20,258 nt of DNA from Capsulimonas sp039928515 (GTDB lineage: Bacteria > Armatimonadota > Armatimonadia > Armatimonadales > Capsulimonadaceae), in the NCBI RefSeq assembly GCF_039928515.1, contig NZ_JBDSSZ010000032.1; one strand, written 5' to 3'. Positions within the stretch are counted from its first letter, which is position 1. Each line of letters opens with the position of its first letter. Below, piece by piece: positions 7,642 through 14,594 of this stretch. The notes beneath the pieces are model-generated. The model saw only the letters and a list, made by a program, of their open reading frames with translations, had not been told where the DNA came from and ran no database searches. The position numbers and the translations under genes were made by a program.

Positions 7642-9013
7642 TTAGGATGGACCCTGGGACTTCTGTTCCGGCGTGGAATAGTAAGACGGAATCGGGTAGT
7701 GAAAGACGTAACCGGCGATCTTTGGCCGAACTGTCTCTGTTCCACCGTCGAAGGTTCCGTCGAAGCCTGGCGTGTAGATGACAAAGCCGTCGCCTTCGAG
7801 CCGGTATTGGAGAGGCTTGCCGCTGTACACATCGATCGGTGTGGGGGTGGACAATGGGTAATTGGGATTGCGATTGTGTTTGTCAATGAGAAGCGACGCC
7901 AGCATAACGATCTCTGCGTTATCTTGAACCTGTGCGCGTCTCCCCACCATTTTTTCAAAGTTTGGTAACATGACCTTCGTTAGTCCGTAGAGCTTCGATT
8001 TCTTGTTCAGCGCGGCGCTAAGCGCGGCGAGAGTAGGGCGAGCCATGTAAAATGGCCGATCCGCCACGAATATCGCCTGGCGGCTCTGTCGTATTATCAA
8101 AACACCGTTGTAATTGAGTTGAATATCCCAGGTGTGACCGGTGAGAAACGCGCTATTGTATATTCTGTCTCGCAGTGAGGGTTTTTCGCCGGCCATGTAG
8201 TACAATGCGCCCCATCCGGCGGTGCGCAGGTATTCGACTAAGCCAATATTCAGCACAAGTTCCGTGCGCATTCCGGCAGCCGCGCTAGGAGCTCGGAAGT
8301 TGTTTGCGACTTCATCGTGAACCAGCAATGCGACACCCGGACGATCTCCGTACAAGTATAAGATTTTACGCATCGAACCTAATGTCATTGCGTTGCAGGC
8401 AACGCCGACCAGGTAAGCAATCGATGACTTGCCATTCTCTGCTTGCCTGGAGATTTTGAATCCTAGCGCCGCGTTTTTAACCGCATCCTCACGTCGTCCG
8501 TCCGCAGCCATGAGAATACTTTCCGCCTGCAAATAACGCTCGGCGTTTCGTACGGTCGTCAGCTGAGAGTAGTTGATTTCGGAGGGATTGGCGTGCATCC
8601 AATCAATTTGCAGAACGCAGTACGGCTTGCTAACGGCGAGATGAACGAGCGTAAGCGCCTGGGATTGGCGCATCAGCGCCTGACGAGCTTTGGCCATCTG
8701 CGAAGGGGTTGGCAATTCATTCTGGCAAAGGAATGCGATATTTTTATTGTCTTGTTCGCCAGCAGGGCCGTTCCATAGGGTGCGAAGCTGTTCGTAGATG
8801 GGCCCTGCATCCTGAGACTTGGGGGGCTTAACGTCGATCAGTGACGCCCGGGCGATTGGAATACCAGTCTGCGCCGTTCGCTGCTCTTCTTGAATGAGGA
8901 ATTCGATGTGTGGAGGCGGCTATTCGAGCAGCATTAAAGTTGTACCATAACCCGAACAATGTGAGAGCGGCGCAGAGGCCGATCAGCGCCAGGAAAATGG
9001 GACGTTTACGCAT
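7642..9013 (-). pseudogene. Tandem paralog D, split by a 2-nt frameshift
   Basis: The first and most upstream copy of the family. The frame from ATG 9013 gives a membrane anchor (MRKRPIFLALIGLCAALTLF) and then runs out of frame at about 8912, stopping at 8828. The homologous protein continues in another frame from HIEFLIQEEQRTAQTGIPIA through PPKSQDAGPIYEQL (the family's PP…DAG.IY motif), LTLVHLAVSKPYCVLQIDW and ILMAADGRREDAVKNAALGF to the end block PIDVYSGKPLQYRLEG…YTPGFDGTFDGG. Restoring two bases (AC) in the short AC run at 8907-8912 rejoins the frames into about 457 residues, which fits the family length. This could be a real recent mutation, a phase-variable repeat or a sequencing error. 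The C-block is the most diverged (DVYSGK for DPFTGK). No Shine-Dalgarno is evident at 9013. Confidence 0.8.
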
Positions 9014-9063
9014 GTGAATGTTTGTTTTGCCGCAGCCGTATGATACGAAGAAAATAAGGAGTG

Positions 9064-9433
9064 TGAAGTCATCCTATAAGCCGGATTCTGTGTTTGTGTG
9101 GCCATCTCTCTCGAACGCCGGTTGCCCGGCGCCTCTAGCGGCGCTACCGGACGCGTCGGCGGGTCGCCTCAAACCGCGTCCTGTGGCCTTGCTCCCGATG
9201 GGGTTTACCCGGCGCCTATGTCTCCATAAGCCCGGTGCGCTCTTACCGCACCATTTCGCCCTTACCTCGCGTCTCGTTCTTGCGAACGAAGCAGGAGGCG
9301 GTATGTTTCTGTGGCACTTTCCGTCGGGTCGCCCCGCCCGGCCGTTAGCCGGCATCGTTACCCTGTGGAGTCCGGACTTTCCTCTGCGACTACTCCCGAA
9401 GAAGTAAGCACAGCGGCCACCCGGATGACTTCA
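9064..9433 (-). ncRNA. rnpB: RNase P RNA, bacterial type A
   Basis: RNase P RNA is the catalytic subunit that cleaves the 5' leader from tRNA precursors. On the minus strand the ends form helix P1 (TGAAGTCATCC with GGATGACTTCA, 11 bp). The hallmark GAGGAAAGTCCGGACTCC lies near the 5' end, followed by ACAGGG. The central GGTAAGGGCGAAA and GGTGCGGTAAGAGCGCACC are typical of P11/P12, and TAAACCCC and the 3' ACAGAATCCGGCTTATAGG complete the core. The length is about 370 nt, normal for type A. An extended -10 promoter ends 6 nt before the predicted 5' end. No clear hairpin terminator separates it from the downstream protein cluster starting at 9013. Confidence 0.97.
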
Positions 9434-9439
9434 TGGGAG

Positions 9440-9448
9440 AGTATAGCA
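9440..9448 (-). promoter_or_regulatory. Extended -10 promoter of rnpB
   Basis: On the minus strand TGC immediately precedes TATACT (9445-9440), an extended -10 element. Transcription starting 7 nt after the hexamer would begin at 9433, the first base of RNase P helix P1. No good -35 box is found at the usual distance (GTCCAC there), as is common for extended -10 promoters. Confidence 0.7.
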
Positions 9449-9545
9449 CATCGGCCTATTTCGTGGACCCTGGTTGACCTCTCAGGATAGAGAAACGCTT
9501 GTCTGCTTCCGATAATGGAGGATAGCAAGTCATAGGAGCAAGCCC

Positions 9546-10058
9546 ATGAGTGGACTGGACATCTTTTTAATCCTGGCGATTCTCGGAATGTCGGCGGTCG
9601 GCCTAGCGATGGGGTTCGGGCGGGCGGCGCTGACGGCGCTGGCGCTGTTCGGATCGCTTTGGGCCGCGACCAGCTGCCTGGGGAACGTTGCGGCCGTCGC
9701 GCATATTCAGGCGGGCGCTGCAGCGAACAAGGGAGCGGTGTTCGGAGCGCTCTGCCTGGCGTTCGGCGGTGTTTCGATCGTCGTCGCGCGTTATGTTCAG
9801 GGAGCGCTGGGGGTCCACGCGGGGATGTTTGACCGGTTTTTTGGGCTCTGCGCGGGCATTGGAATTGGGATGATCGTGGCGCATGGGGTCGTGCGCGCCA
9901 TGACGATCGCCGATCCAAGCGGGCAGGGGGAGGGGGCGGAAGTCGTCTCCGGATCGATCAGCCATGAGATGCTGGAATTTACGTCTTTTCACTCCGTAAT
10001 GGACACCGTGACCGGCGCCGGAACTTACCGACGCTCCCTGACCAACGCCGGCGGCTAA
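9546..10058 (+). CDS. CvpA-family membrane protein
   Basis: A 170-residue integral membrane protein with about four hydrophobic segments (roughly 4-24, 30-48, 64-84 and 95-117) and a polar C-terminal tail of about 50 residues. The GMFDRFFGLCAGIGIGMIV stretch (93-111) matches the characteristic DR-x-x-G-x-x-x-G region of CvpA (colicin V production) proteins, a family tied to envelope homeostasis but without a defined biochemical activity. The ATG at 9546 has AGGAG 8 nt upstream. It is the first plus-strand gene after the rnpB divergence. A 13-bp hairpin without a U-tract follows its stop. The family call is good; the cellular role is not deducible from the sequence. Confidence 0.8.
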   Translation: MSGLDIFLILAILGMSAVGLAMGFGRAALTALALFGSLWAATSCLGNVAAVAHIQAGAAANKGAVFGALCLAFGGVSIVVARYVQGALGVHAGMFDRFFGLCAGIGIGMIVAHGVVRAMTIADPSGQGEGAEVVSGSISHEMLEFTSFHSVMDTVTGAGTYRRSLTNAGG

Positions 10059-10082
10059 GCCCCGGCCTCCTATCCCCGCCGC

Positions 10083-10124
10083 GCCGTCCCCGCTAAGATG
10101 GGGACGGGCGTCGTCCCCATCTTA
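10083..10124 (+). terminator. Hairpin after the CvpA-family gene, with an alternative pairing
   Basis: TAAGATGGGGACG (10094-10106) and CGTCCCCATCTTA (10112-10124) form a perfect 13-bp stem with a 5-nt loop. A second CGTCCCC copy just upstream (10085-10091) can pair with the same GGGGACG, so two mutually exclusive stems are possible. There is no U-tract on either side. It most likely ends or stabilises the cvpA-like transcript; a regulatory switch is only a possibility. Confidence 0.5.
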
Positions 10125-10153
10125 CCATTCCCGCACATTTACTCGGAAAAGGG

Positions 10154-10182
10154 TTGACTGCCAAAGTGTGAGCGTGTATAAT
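10154..10182 (+). promoter_or_regulatory. Near-consensus promoter of the DUF4342-sigH unit
   Basis: TTGACT (10154-10159) and TATAAT (10177-10182) are spaced by exactly 17 nt. Transcription would start about 10189, giving a leader of roughly 28 nt before the first ATG at 10218. In that leader CCTGG-AAGG-CCAGG (10196-10209) can form a small hairpin. Confidence 0.88.
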
Positions 10183-10217
10183 GGCCTTACTCCGTCCTGG
10201 AAGGCCAGGCGCGCAAC

Positions 10218-10502
10218 ATGAGGTACGCAGTCATGGATCACGAAGCCACGCCGAGCGGAAGCTCGCTTACTCCCGCAGCTAATTTTTTCAGTCTTGGAGC
10301 GGAACTGCTGGGGGAAGTGCAGCGGATGGTCGGCACGAACCGCGTCCGGTCGCTGCGCATCAAGCTTGGAACAAGAGTGATCAAGGAAATCCCCGTCGCT
10401 CCGGCCACAGCCGTCGCCACGGTGGCCCTGGTCCTCATCGCCGTGATCGTCAGCACCATGAGCATTGAAGTCGAACACGAGCCGGCATCTTCGCCCGCTT
10501 AA
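10218..10502 (+). CDS. DUF4342-like small membrane protein
   Basis: A 94-residue protein with a polar N-terminus and one hydrophobic segment (about 61-82). The region LLGEVQRMVGTNRVRSLRI to GTRVIKEIPVAPAT, followed by the membrane segment, matches the pattern I know for DUF4342 (vkeLi-eGNvRRi-iK-…-EiPL, then a membrane helix). The function is unknown. The start is uncertain: ATG 10218 is first, but ATG 10233 has GAGG 9 nt before it and would give 89 residues. It lies directly downstream of a near-consensus promoter and 17 nt upstream of sigH, so the two are almost certainly co-transcribed. Confidence 0.75.
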   Translation: MRYAVMDHEATPSGSSLTPAANFFSLGAELLGEVQRMVGTNRVRSLRIKLGTRVIKEIPVAPATAVATVALVLIAVIVSTMSIEVEHEPASSPA

Positions 10503-10519
10503 GTCCACGAGGCCCCTCT

Positions 10520-11218
10520 TTGATCAGACGTAATCCCTCCGATTGGAACATCGGAACCGACCTGTCCGATCGCCTTCGGCAATCGCAGGTCAAATACGCG
10601 GAGATGGGCGATTGCGAGATCGTCGCGCGCGCTCAGCGCGGCGAGAACTCCGCGGCCGAGTACATGCTCTACAAGTACCGTAACCTGGTGCGAACCAAGG
10701 TGAAGTCGTACTTTCTTGTCGGCGCTGAAAAAGAAGATTTGCTGCAAGTCGGCCAGATCGGCCTGTGGCAGGCGATTATTGATTTCCGCGCGGACAAGGC
10801 GATTTCCTTCCCGGCTTTTGCAAAAGTCTGCATCACCCGCCATATTATCACCGCGATCAAAACGGCCACCCGGCAAAAGCAGATGCCGCTGAACCAATCG
10901 CTTTCGCTCGAAAGTCCCTCCGTCGACTCGACCACCGACTGGAACCTCTCCGATATCATCCCAAACACCGAAGGCGCCGATCCCGAGGACTTGGTTCTGC
11001 GCAACGAAGACACCAAGATCCTGCACGAAACGCTCCAGCAAGTCCTGAGCGAGTTCGAGTGGCATGTGCTTTCCGGATATCAAGTGGGCAAGTCGTATCG
11101 CGAGATTGCCAGCGAATTGCGATGCAAGACGAAATCCGTGGACAACGCCCTGGCCCGGATCAAGCGAAAAGTGAGCGGCGTGCCGATCGGCAATGCGGAC
11201 TTGAGCGAACTGCTATAA
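10520..11218 (+). CDS. sigH: RNA polymerase sigma factor, SigH (sigma-30) family
   Basis: A 232-residue sigma-70-family factor closely resembling Bacillus SigH. Region 2 includes KYRNLVRTKVKSYFLVGAEK (52-71), EDLLQVGQIGLWQAIIDFR (72-90) and CITRHIITAIKTATRQKQMP (104-123). Region 4 has a helix-turn-helix at about 178-216 (SYREIASELRCKTKSVDNAL). In Bacillus SigH drives early sporulation and competence genes; here its regulon is unknown, since Armatimonadota are not known as endospore formers. The TTG at 10520 is chosen because GAGG lies 7 nt upstream and it gives a SigH-like N-terminal length; ATG 10604 is an alternative. Expression probably comes from the promoter at 10154-10182. Confidence 0.9.
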   Translation: MIRRNPSDWNIGTDLSDRLRQSQVKYAEMGDCEIVARAQRGENSAAEYMLYKYRNLVRTKVKSYFLVGAEKEDLLQVGQIGLWQAIIDFRADKAISFPAFAKVCITRHIITAIKTATRQKQMPLNQSLSLESPSVDSTTDWNLSDIIPNTEGADPEDLVLRNEDTKILHETLQQVLSEFEWHVLSGYQVGKSYREIASELRCKTKSVDNALARIKRKVSGVPIGNADLSELL

Positions 11219-11219
11219 T
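11211..11219 (+). promoter_or_regulatory. Extended -10 promoter of glyQ
   Basis: TGC followed directly by TATAAT (11214-11219) overlaps the last codons and stop of sigH. No good -35 box is present at 17 nt. Transcription would begin near 11226 and give a leader of about 97 nt that contains a long hairpin (11243-11278). The arrangement matches the extended -10 seen at rnpB. Confidence 0.6.
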
Positions 11220-11242
11220 CGTTTTTCTATTTTCGATAATTT

Positions 11243-11278
11243 GAGAGCCCGCGTCCACACGGGTGGAAGCGGGCTCTC
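11243..11278 (+). promoter_or_regulatory. Leader hairpin upstream of glyQ
   Basis: GAGAGCCCGC (11243-11252) pairs perfectly with GCGGGCTCTC (11269-11278). After one mismatch, TCCAC (11254-11258) pairs with GTGGA (11263-11267) around an ACGG loop. No U-run follows, so it is not a standard intrinsic terminator. It ends 45 nt before the glyQ start. It may terminate sigH mRNA, stabilise the glyQ message or regulate it; the sequence does not decide. Confidence 0.5.
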
Positions 11279-11322
11279 GCGCATTGAAGCGCCGCAAAAT
11301 TCACACGCACACTGAGACCGTT

Positions 11323-12204
11323 ATGAAATTTCAAGATTTATTGCTGACGCTGGAGCGCTTTTGGGGAGAGCAGGGATGCTTGATCCTCCAGCCCTATGAT
11401 GTGGAAGTCGGCGCTGGGACCAACGCTCCGGCGACGACCCTACGCTCTGTCGGCCCGGAGCCGTGGAACGTGGCCTACGTGCAGCCCAGCCGCCGCCCCG
11501 CCGACGGCCGCTACACACGTAACCCTAACCGCGTGCAGCACTACTACCAGTATCAGGTGATCATGAAGCCGTCGCCGGACAACATCGTGGACCTGTACCT
11601 GGACAGCCTGCGCGCCCTGGGCATCCCGCTGGAACAGCACGACATTCGTTTCGTGGAAGACGACTGGGAGTCGGCGGCGCTCGGCGCGTCGGGCGTCGGC
11701 TGGGAAGTCTGGCTGGACGGCACTGAGATCACTCAGTTCACCTTTTTCCAGCAAATGGGCGGCATCCCCTGCGATGTGATCAGCGCCGAAATCACCTACG
11801 GCACCGAGCGTCTCGCAACGCTGCTCCAGAAGGTTCCCTCGATCTGGGACCTGGAGTACGCGCACGGCGTGACCTACGCGGACACCGAGAAGCAGGCCGA
11901 GTACGAGAACTGCGTCTACAACTTCGAGGAAGCCGACACGCAGATGCTCTTCACGCTGTTTGACATGTACGAAAAAGAGAGCCATCGTATTTTGGCTTCG
12001 CGCAACTTGGTCTCGCCCTCGTTCGATTTGGCCCTGAAGTGCTCGCATGCGTTTAACTTATTGGACGCGCGCGGCGTCATCGGCGTCGCCGAGCGGGCAT
12101 CTTACATCAATCGTGTGCGCGCCTTGGCGCGAGGCTGCTGTCTGGCTTATAAGAAGCAGCGCGAAGAGCTGGGGCATCCGCTGATTAAGGGAGAAAAGGC
12201 GTAA
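11323..12204 (+). CDS. glyQ: Glycyl-tRNA synthetase alpha subunit
   Basis: The catalytic alpha chain of the heterotetrameric bacterial GlyRS, which charges tRNA-Gly. It has 293 residues, normal for GlyQ. Motifs include LERFWGEQGCLILQPYDVEV, GAGTNAPATTLRS, GPEPWNVAYVQPSRRPADGR, YTRNPNRVQHYYQYQVIMKP, GWEVWLDGTEITQFTFFQQM and ITYGTERLATLLQ. The ATG at 11323 is chosen because the conserved MKFQDLLLTLE N-terminus begins there; an upstream in-frame start would add residues coded by the leader hairpin. glyS follows after a 269-nt gap that holds a miniature palindromic element, so the usual tight glyQ-glyS arrangement has been loosened. Confidence 0.97.
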   Translation: MKFQDLLLTLERFWGEQGCLILQPYDVEVGAGTNAPATTLRSVGPEPWNVAYVQPSRRPADGRYTRNPNRVQHYYQYQVIMKPSPDNIVDLYLDSLRALGIPLEQHDIRFVEDDWESAALGASGVGWEVWLDGTEITQFTFFQQMGGIPCDVISAEITYGTERLATLLQKVPSIWDLEYAHGVTYADTEKQAEYENCVYNFEEADTQMLFTLFDMYEKESHRILASRNLVSPSFDLALKCSHAFNLLDARGVIGVAERASYINRVRALARGCCLAYKKQREELGHPLIKGEKA

Positions 12205-12243
12205 GCTGTTTCTGCCTAAGAATGGAAATGGACGGCGAAGAAG

Positions 12244-12381
12244 AGCCGGCGGTTGAAACCGCGCCTAGAAGTTCACGATGTGCCCCTTCTGGCACTCCAG
12301 AAACCTGGCGATTGCGTGTATTTTCAGGAGTCGGCGGAGGCCGACATCGTGCACTTCTAGGCGCGAATTCATTCGCCGGCT
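12244..12381. mobile_element. Miniature inverted-repeat element between glyQ and glyS
   Basis: A 138-bp element bounded by 38-nt inverted repeats (12244-12281 and 12344-12381) that match at 33 positions, beginning AGCCGGCG and containing CGCGCCTAGAAGT. Each end folds into a hairpin with the same loop: GCGGT-TGAA-ACCGC at the left (12249-12262) and, on the complementary strand, GCGAA-TGAA-TTCGC at the right (12363-12376). Four of the five differences between the repeats are paired changes that keep both stems intact. Internal hairpins GTGCC/GGCAC (12280-12295) and GTCGGC-GGAG-GCCGAC (12330-12345) follow. There is no coding capacity and no evident target-site duplication. It is most likely a non-autonomous element mobilised in trans. 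Confidence 0.75.
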
Positions 12382-12473
12382 ATGTTTGGCGCCGGCCTCG
12401 TGTATCACTTGACCAGGGTTGACGGCGCGCATTGGTTGCCCGCTGGCGATCTTCAGGAGCGAATGGACAGATT

Positions 12474-14582
12474 ATGACGGAACTGCTGTGGGAAATCGGC
12501 TGCGAAGAGCTGCCGGCGACGTTCGTGGCGCCGACGCTGGCGCAGATCGAACAACTCTTTCGAGATAAATTTACGGCTGCGCGTTTGTGGAGCGAAGATG
12601 CTGACATCGACAACACCCTGCGCGTGATCGGCACGCCGCGTCGTCTGGTGCTGCATGTGAACGGCCTCGCCGACCGGCAGCCTGACGAGACGCTGGTCGT
12701 CAAAGGCCCGGCGGAGCATATCGCGTTCAACGCCGAAGGCGAGCCGAGCAAGGCGGCCATTGGTTTCGCGAATAAGAATGGCGTTCAAGTGGGCGAGTTG
12801 ACCGTCGTCGACGGCTACGTGCAGGCGACGGTAAAGCGCGCCGGACAGTCGGCGTCTGAGATCGCCGCCGAACTGCTGCCGAAGATCGCCCGCGAACTCA
12901 CCTTCCCGAAGGCCATGCGCTGGGGCTCGGGCAAGCTGCGCTTCGCCCGTCCGATCCGCTGGATCCTAGCCCTGCTGGACAACGAAGTGATCCCGTTCTC
13001 CATCGAGCATGTGGCGACGGGGCGCAAGACGCGCGGCCATCGGTTCCTGTCGCCGGACGAAGTCGAAGTTCCGACGATCGACGCTTACTTCCATTTGATG
13101 CGCGAAAAGTTCGTGCTGCTCGATCCTGATGAGCGGCGCGGCATGATCGTGGACCAGGCGACATCGCTGGCCAAGCACGAAGCCGAAGGCGTCGTGCAGA
13201 TCAACGAAGCTCTGCTGGACGAGAACGTTTTCCTGACGGAGTACCCGACGGCGGTTCTCGGATCGTTCAGCCCCGAGTTTTTGGAGCTGCCGACCCCCGT
13301 TTTGATCACCGCTATGCGCAAGCACCAGAGATATTTCCCGGTATTTGCCCAGGACGGTTCTTTGCTGCCGCGCTTTGTCGCGGTGCGCAACGGCGGCGGG
13401 GACTATCTGGATACGGTTCGCGCTGGCTACGAGCAAGTCCTGGTCGCGCGTTTTAACGACGCCAAATTCTTCTTCGATCTGGATACGACCACGCCGCTGT
13501 CGGCGAAGATCGACGGCACGAAGAACATCGTCTTCCAGGAAAAGCTTGGGACGGTTTATGAAAAGTCCCTGCGCTTTGGACCGATCCTGGGCGACAGCGG
13601 CCTTCTTTCCGAACTGGGCGCGGCAGAATCTCAGAACGTGCTGCGCGCCGCCGAATTGGCGAAGGCGGATCTTGCTTCGGAAATGGTGAAGGAGCTTCCG
13701 GCCCTGCAGGGGATCGTTGGCCAGAACTATGCGGAGCGTGACGGTGAACCCGAAACGGTCGCCGTCGCAATCGCCGAGCACTATATGCCCAAAGGCGCCG
13801 GCGAGGCGCTTCCGGCATCGCTCGCGGGACGCCTGCTCGCTATCGCCGACCGTGTGGACACGCTGACGGGCTACTCCGGCATCGGCATCTTCCCGACCGG
13901 CACCAGCGATCCATTCGCGCTGCGCCGCGCTGGAAGCGGTCTGGTCGCGCTGCTCGGTACGGAACGCTCCCTGCCTGCGCTGGCGTCGCTGTTCGGCGCC
14001 GCCTGGAACGCCTATCACACGCAGGGCATCGCTCTTACCGAGACCCGGGAGCAAGCCTATACTTACTTCCTGACACTGATCGGGCAGCGTCTCAACGCCT
14101 CCCTGGAAGACAAGGGCGTGCGTTATGATGTTCGTGACGCTGTCCTCGCCGCGCCGATCACGCATGTCTTCGACACGCAGGCGCGCGCTGTGACACTGGG
14201 CGCTCAGGCCGACAGCGCCGGTGTCCGCGAGGCGGCCGCAGCGCTGCTGCGCATCGGCAACATCCTTCGCTTCGCCGTGAAAGAAGGCGTCGAGATCCCC
14301 ACGACCGACGCCGATCCCGCGCTGTTCGAACAGGATGTCGAAGGCCAGCTCTGGTCGGCTTACCTGGAGACACGCTCCCAATATGCAGTCGCCGCCGACG
14401 CTGGCGACTGGGACAAGGCGCTCGAACTGCTCGGCGCGCTCCGTCCGGCCGTAGACGCCTTCTTCGAAAGCGTCATGGTCATGGGCGACGATGTCGCCCG
14501 CCGCGCGAACCGACTGGCGCTGCTCAGCCGCGTTCGTGAGACGTACAATGAGTACGCGGAATTCGATAAACTGGTGGGGTAG
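12474..14582 (+). CDS. glyS: Glycyl-tRNA synthetase beta subunit
   Basis: The beta chain of the alpha2-beta2 GlyRS, responsible mainly for tRNA binding. It has 702 residues, near the family norm. It begins MTELLWEIGCEELPATFVAP, and further motifs are LRFARPIRWILALLDNEVIP, KTRGHRF, MRKHQRYFPVF, FNDAKFFFDLD, and the GLLALADRVDTL-type region seen here as LLAIADRVDTLTGY followed by GTSDPFALRRAGSGLVALL. The C-terminal part is the helical anticodon-binding (DALR-like) domain, ending VMVMGDDVARRANRLALLSR. The ATG at 12474 is set by the conserved N-terminus; its Shine-Dalgarno is weak (AGGAG 14 nt upstream, or GGA nearer). A miniature element begins 13 nt after the stop. Confidence 0.97.
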   Translation: MTELLWEIGCEELPATFVAPTLAQIEQLFRDKFTAARLWSEDADIDNTLRVIGTPRRLVLHVNGLADRQPDETLVVKGPAEHIAFNAEGEPSKAAIGFANKNGVQVGELTVVDGYVQATVKRAGQSASEIAAELLPKIARELTFPKAMRWGSGKLRFARPIRWILALLDNEVIPFSIEHVATGRKTRGHRFLSPDEVEVPTIDAYFHLMREKFVLLDPDERRGMIVDQATSLAKHEAEGVVQINEALLDENVFLTEYPTAVLGSFSPEFLELPTPVLITAMRKHQRYFPVFAQDGSLLPRFVAVRNGGGDYLDTVRAGYEQVLVARFNDAKFFFDLDTTTPLSAKIDGTKNIVFQEKLGTVYEKSLRFGPILGDSGLLSELGAAESQNVLRAAELAKADLASEMVKELPALQGIVGQNYAERDGEPETVAVAIAEHYMPKGAGEALPASLAGRLLAIADRVDTLTGYSGIGIFPTGTSDPFALRRAGSGLVALLGTERSLPALASLFGAAWNAYHTQGIALTETREQAYTYFLTLIGQRLNASLEDKGVRYDVRDAVLAAPITHVFDTQARAVTLGAQADSAGVREAAAALLRIGNILRFAVKEGVEIPTTDADPALFEQDVEGQLWSAYLETRSQYAVAADAGDWDKALELLGALRPAVDAFFESVMVMGDDVARRANRLALLSRVRETYNEYAEFDKLVG

Positions 14583-14594
14583 CCCCTCCCCGTG

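Noticed and set aside
9018..9407. Plus-strand open frame of 129 codons
   Set aside because: It lies across RNase P RNA on the opposite strand; the RNA's conserved core explains the sequence.
9474..9516. Promoter for the CvpA-family gene (TTGACC and GATAAT)
   Set aside because: The two boxes are about 31 nt apart, too far for one promoter; no supported alternative was found.
11243..11278. T-box riboswitch in front of glyQ
   Set aside because: Only a partial GGGTGGAAGCGGG resemblance to the T-box sequence; the specifier stem, ACCGCG part and a following terminator are missing and the leader is too short.
12222..12422. Plus-strand open frame of 66 codons between glyQ and glyS
   Set aside because: It runs through the miniature palindromic element; there is no ribosome-binding site and no protein-like composition.
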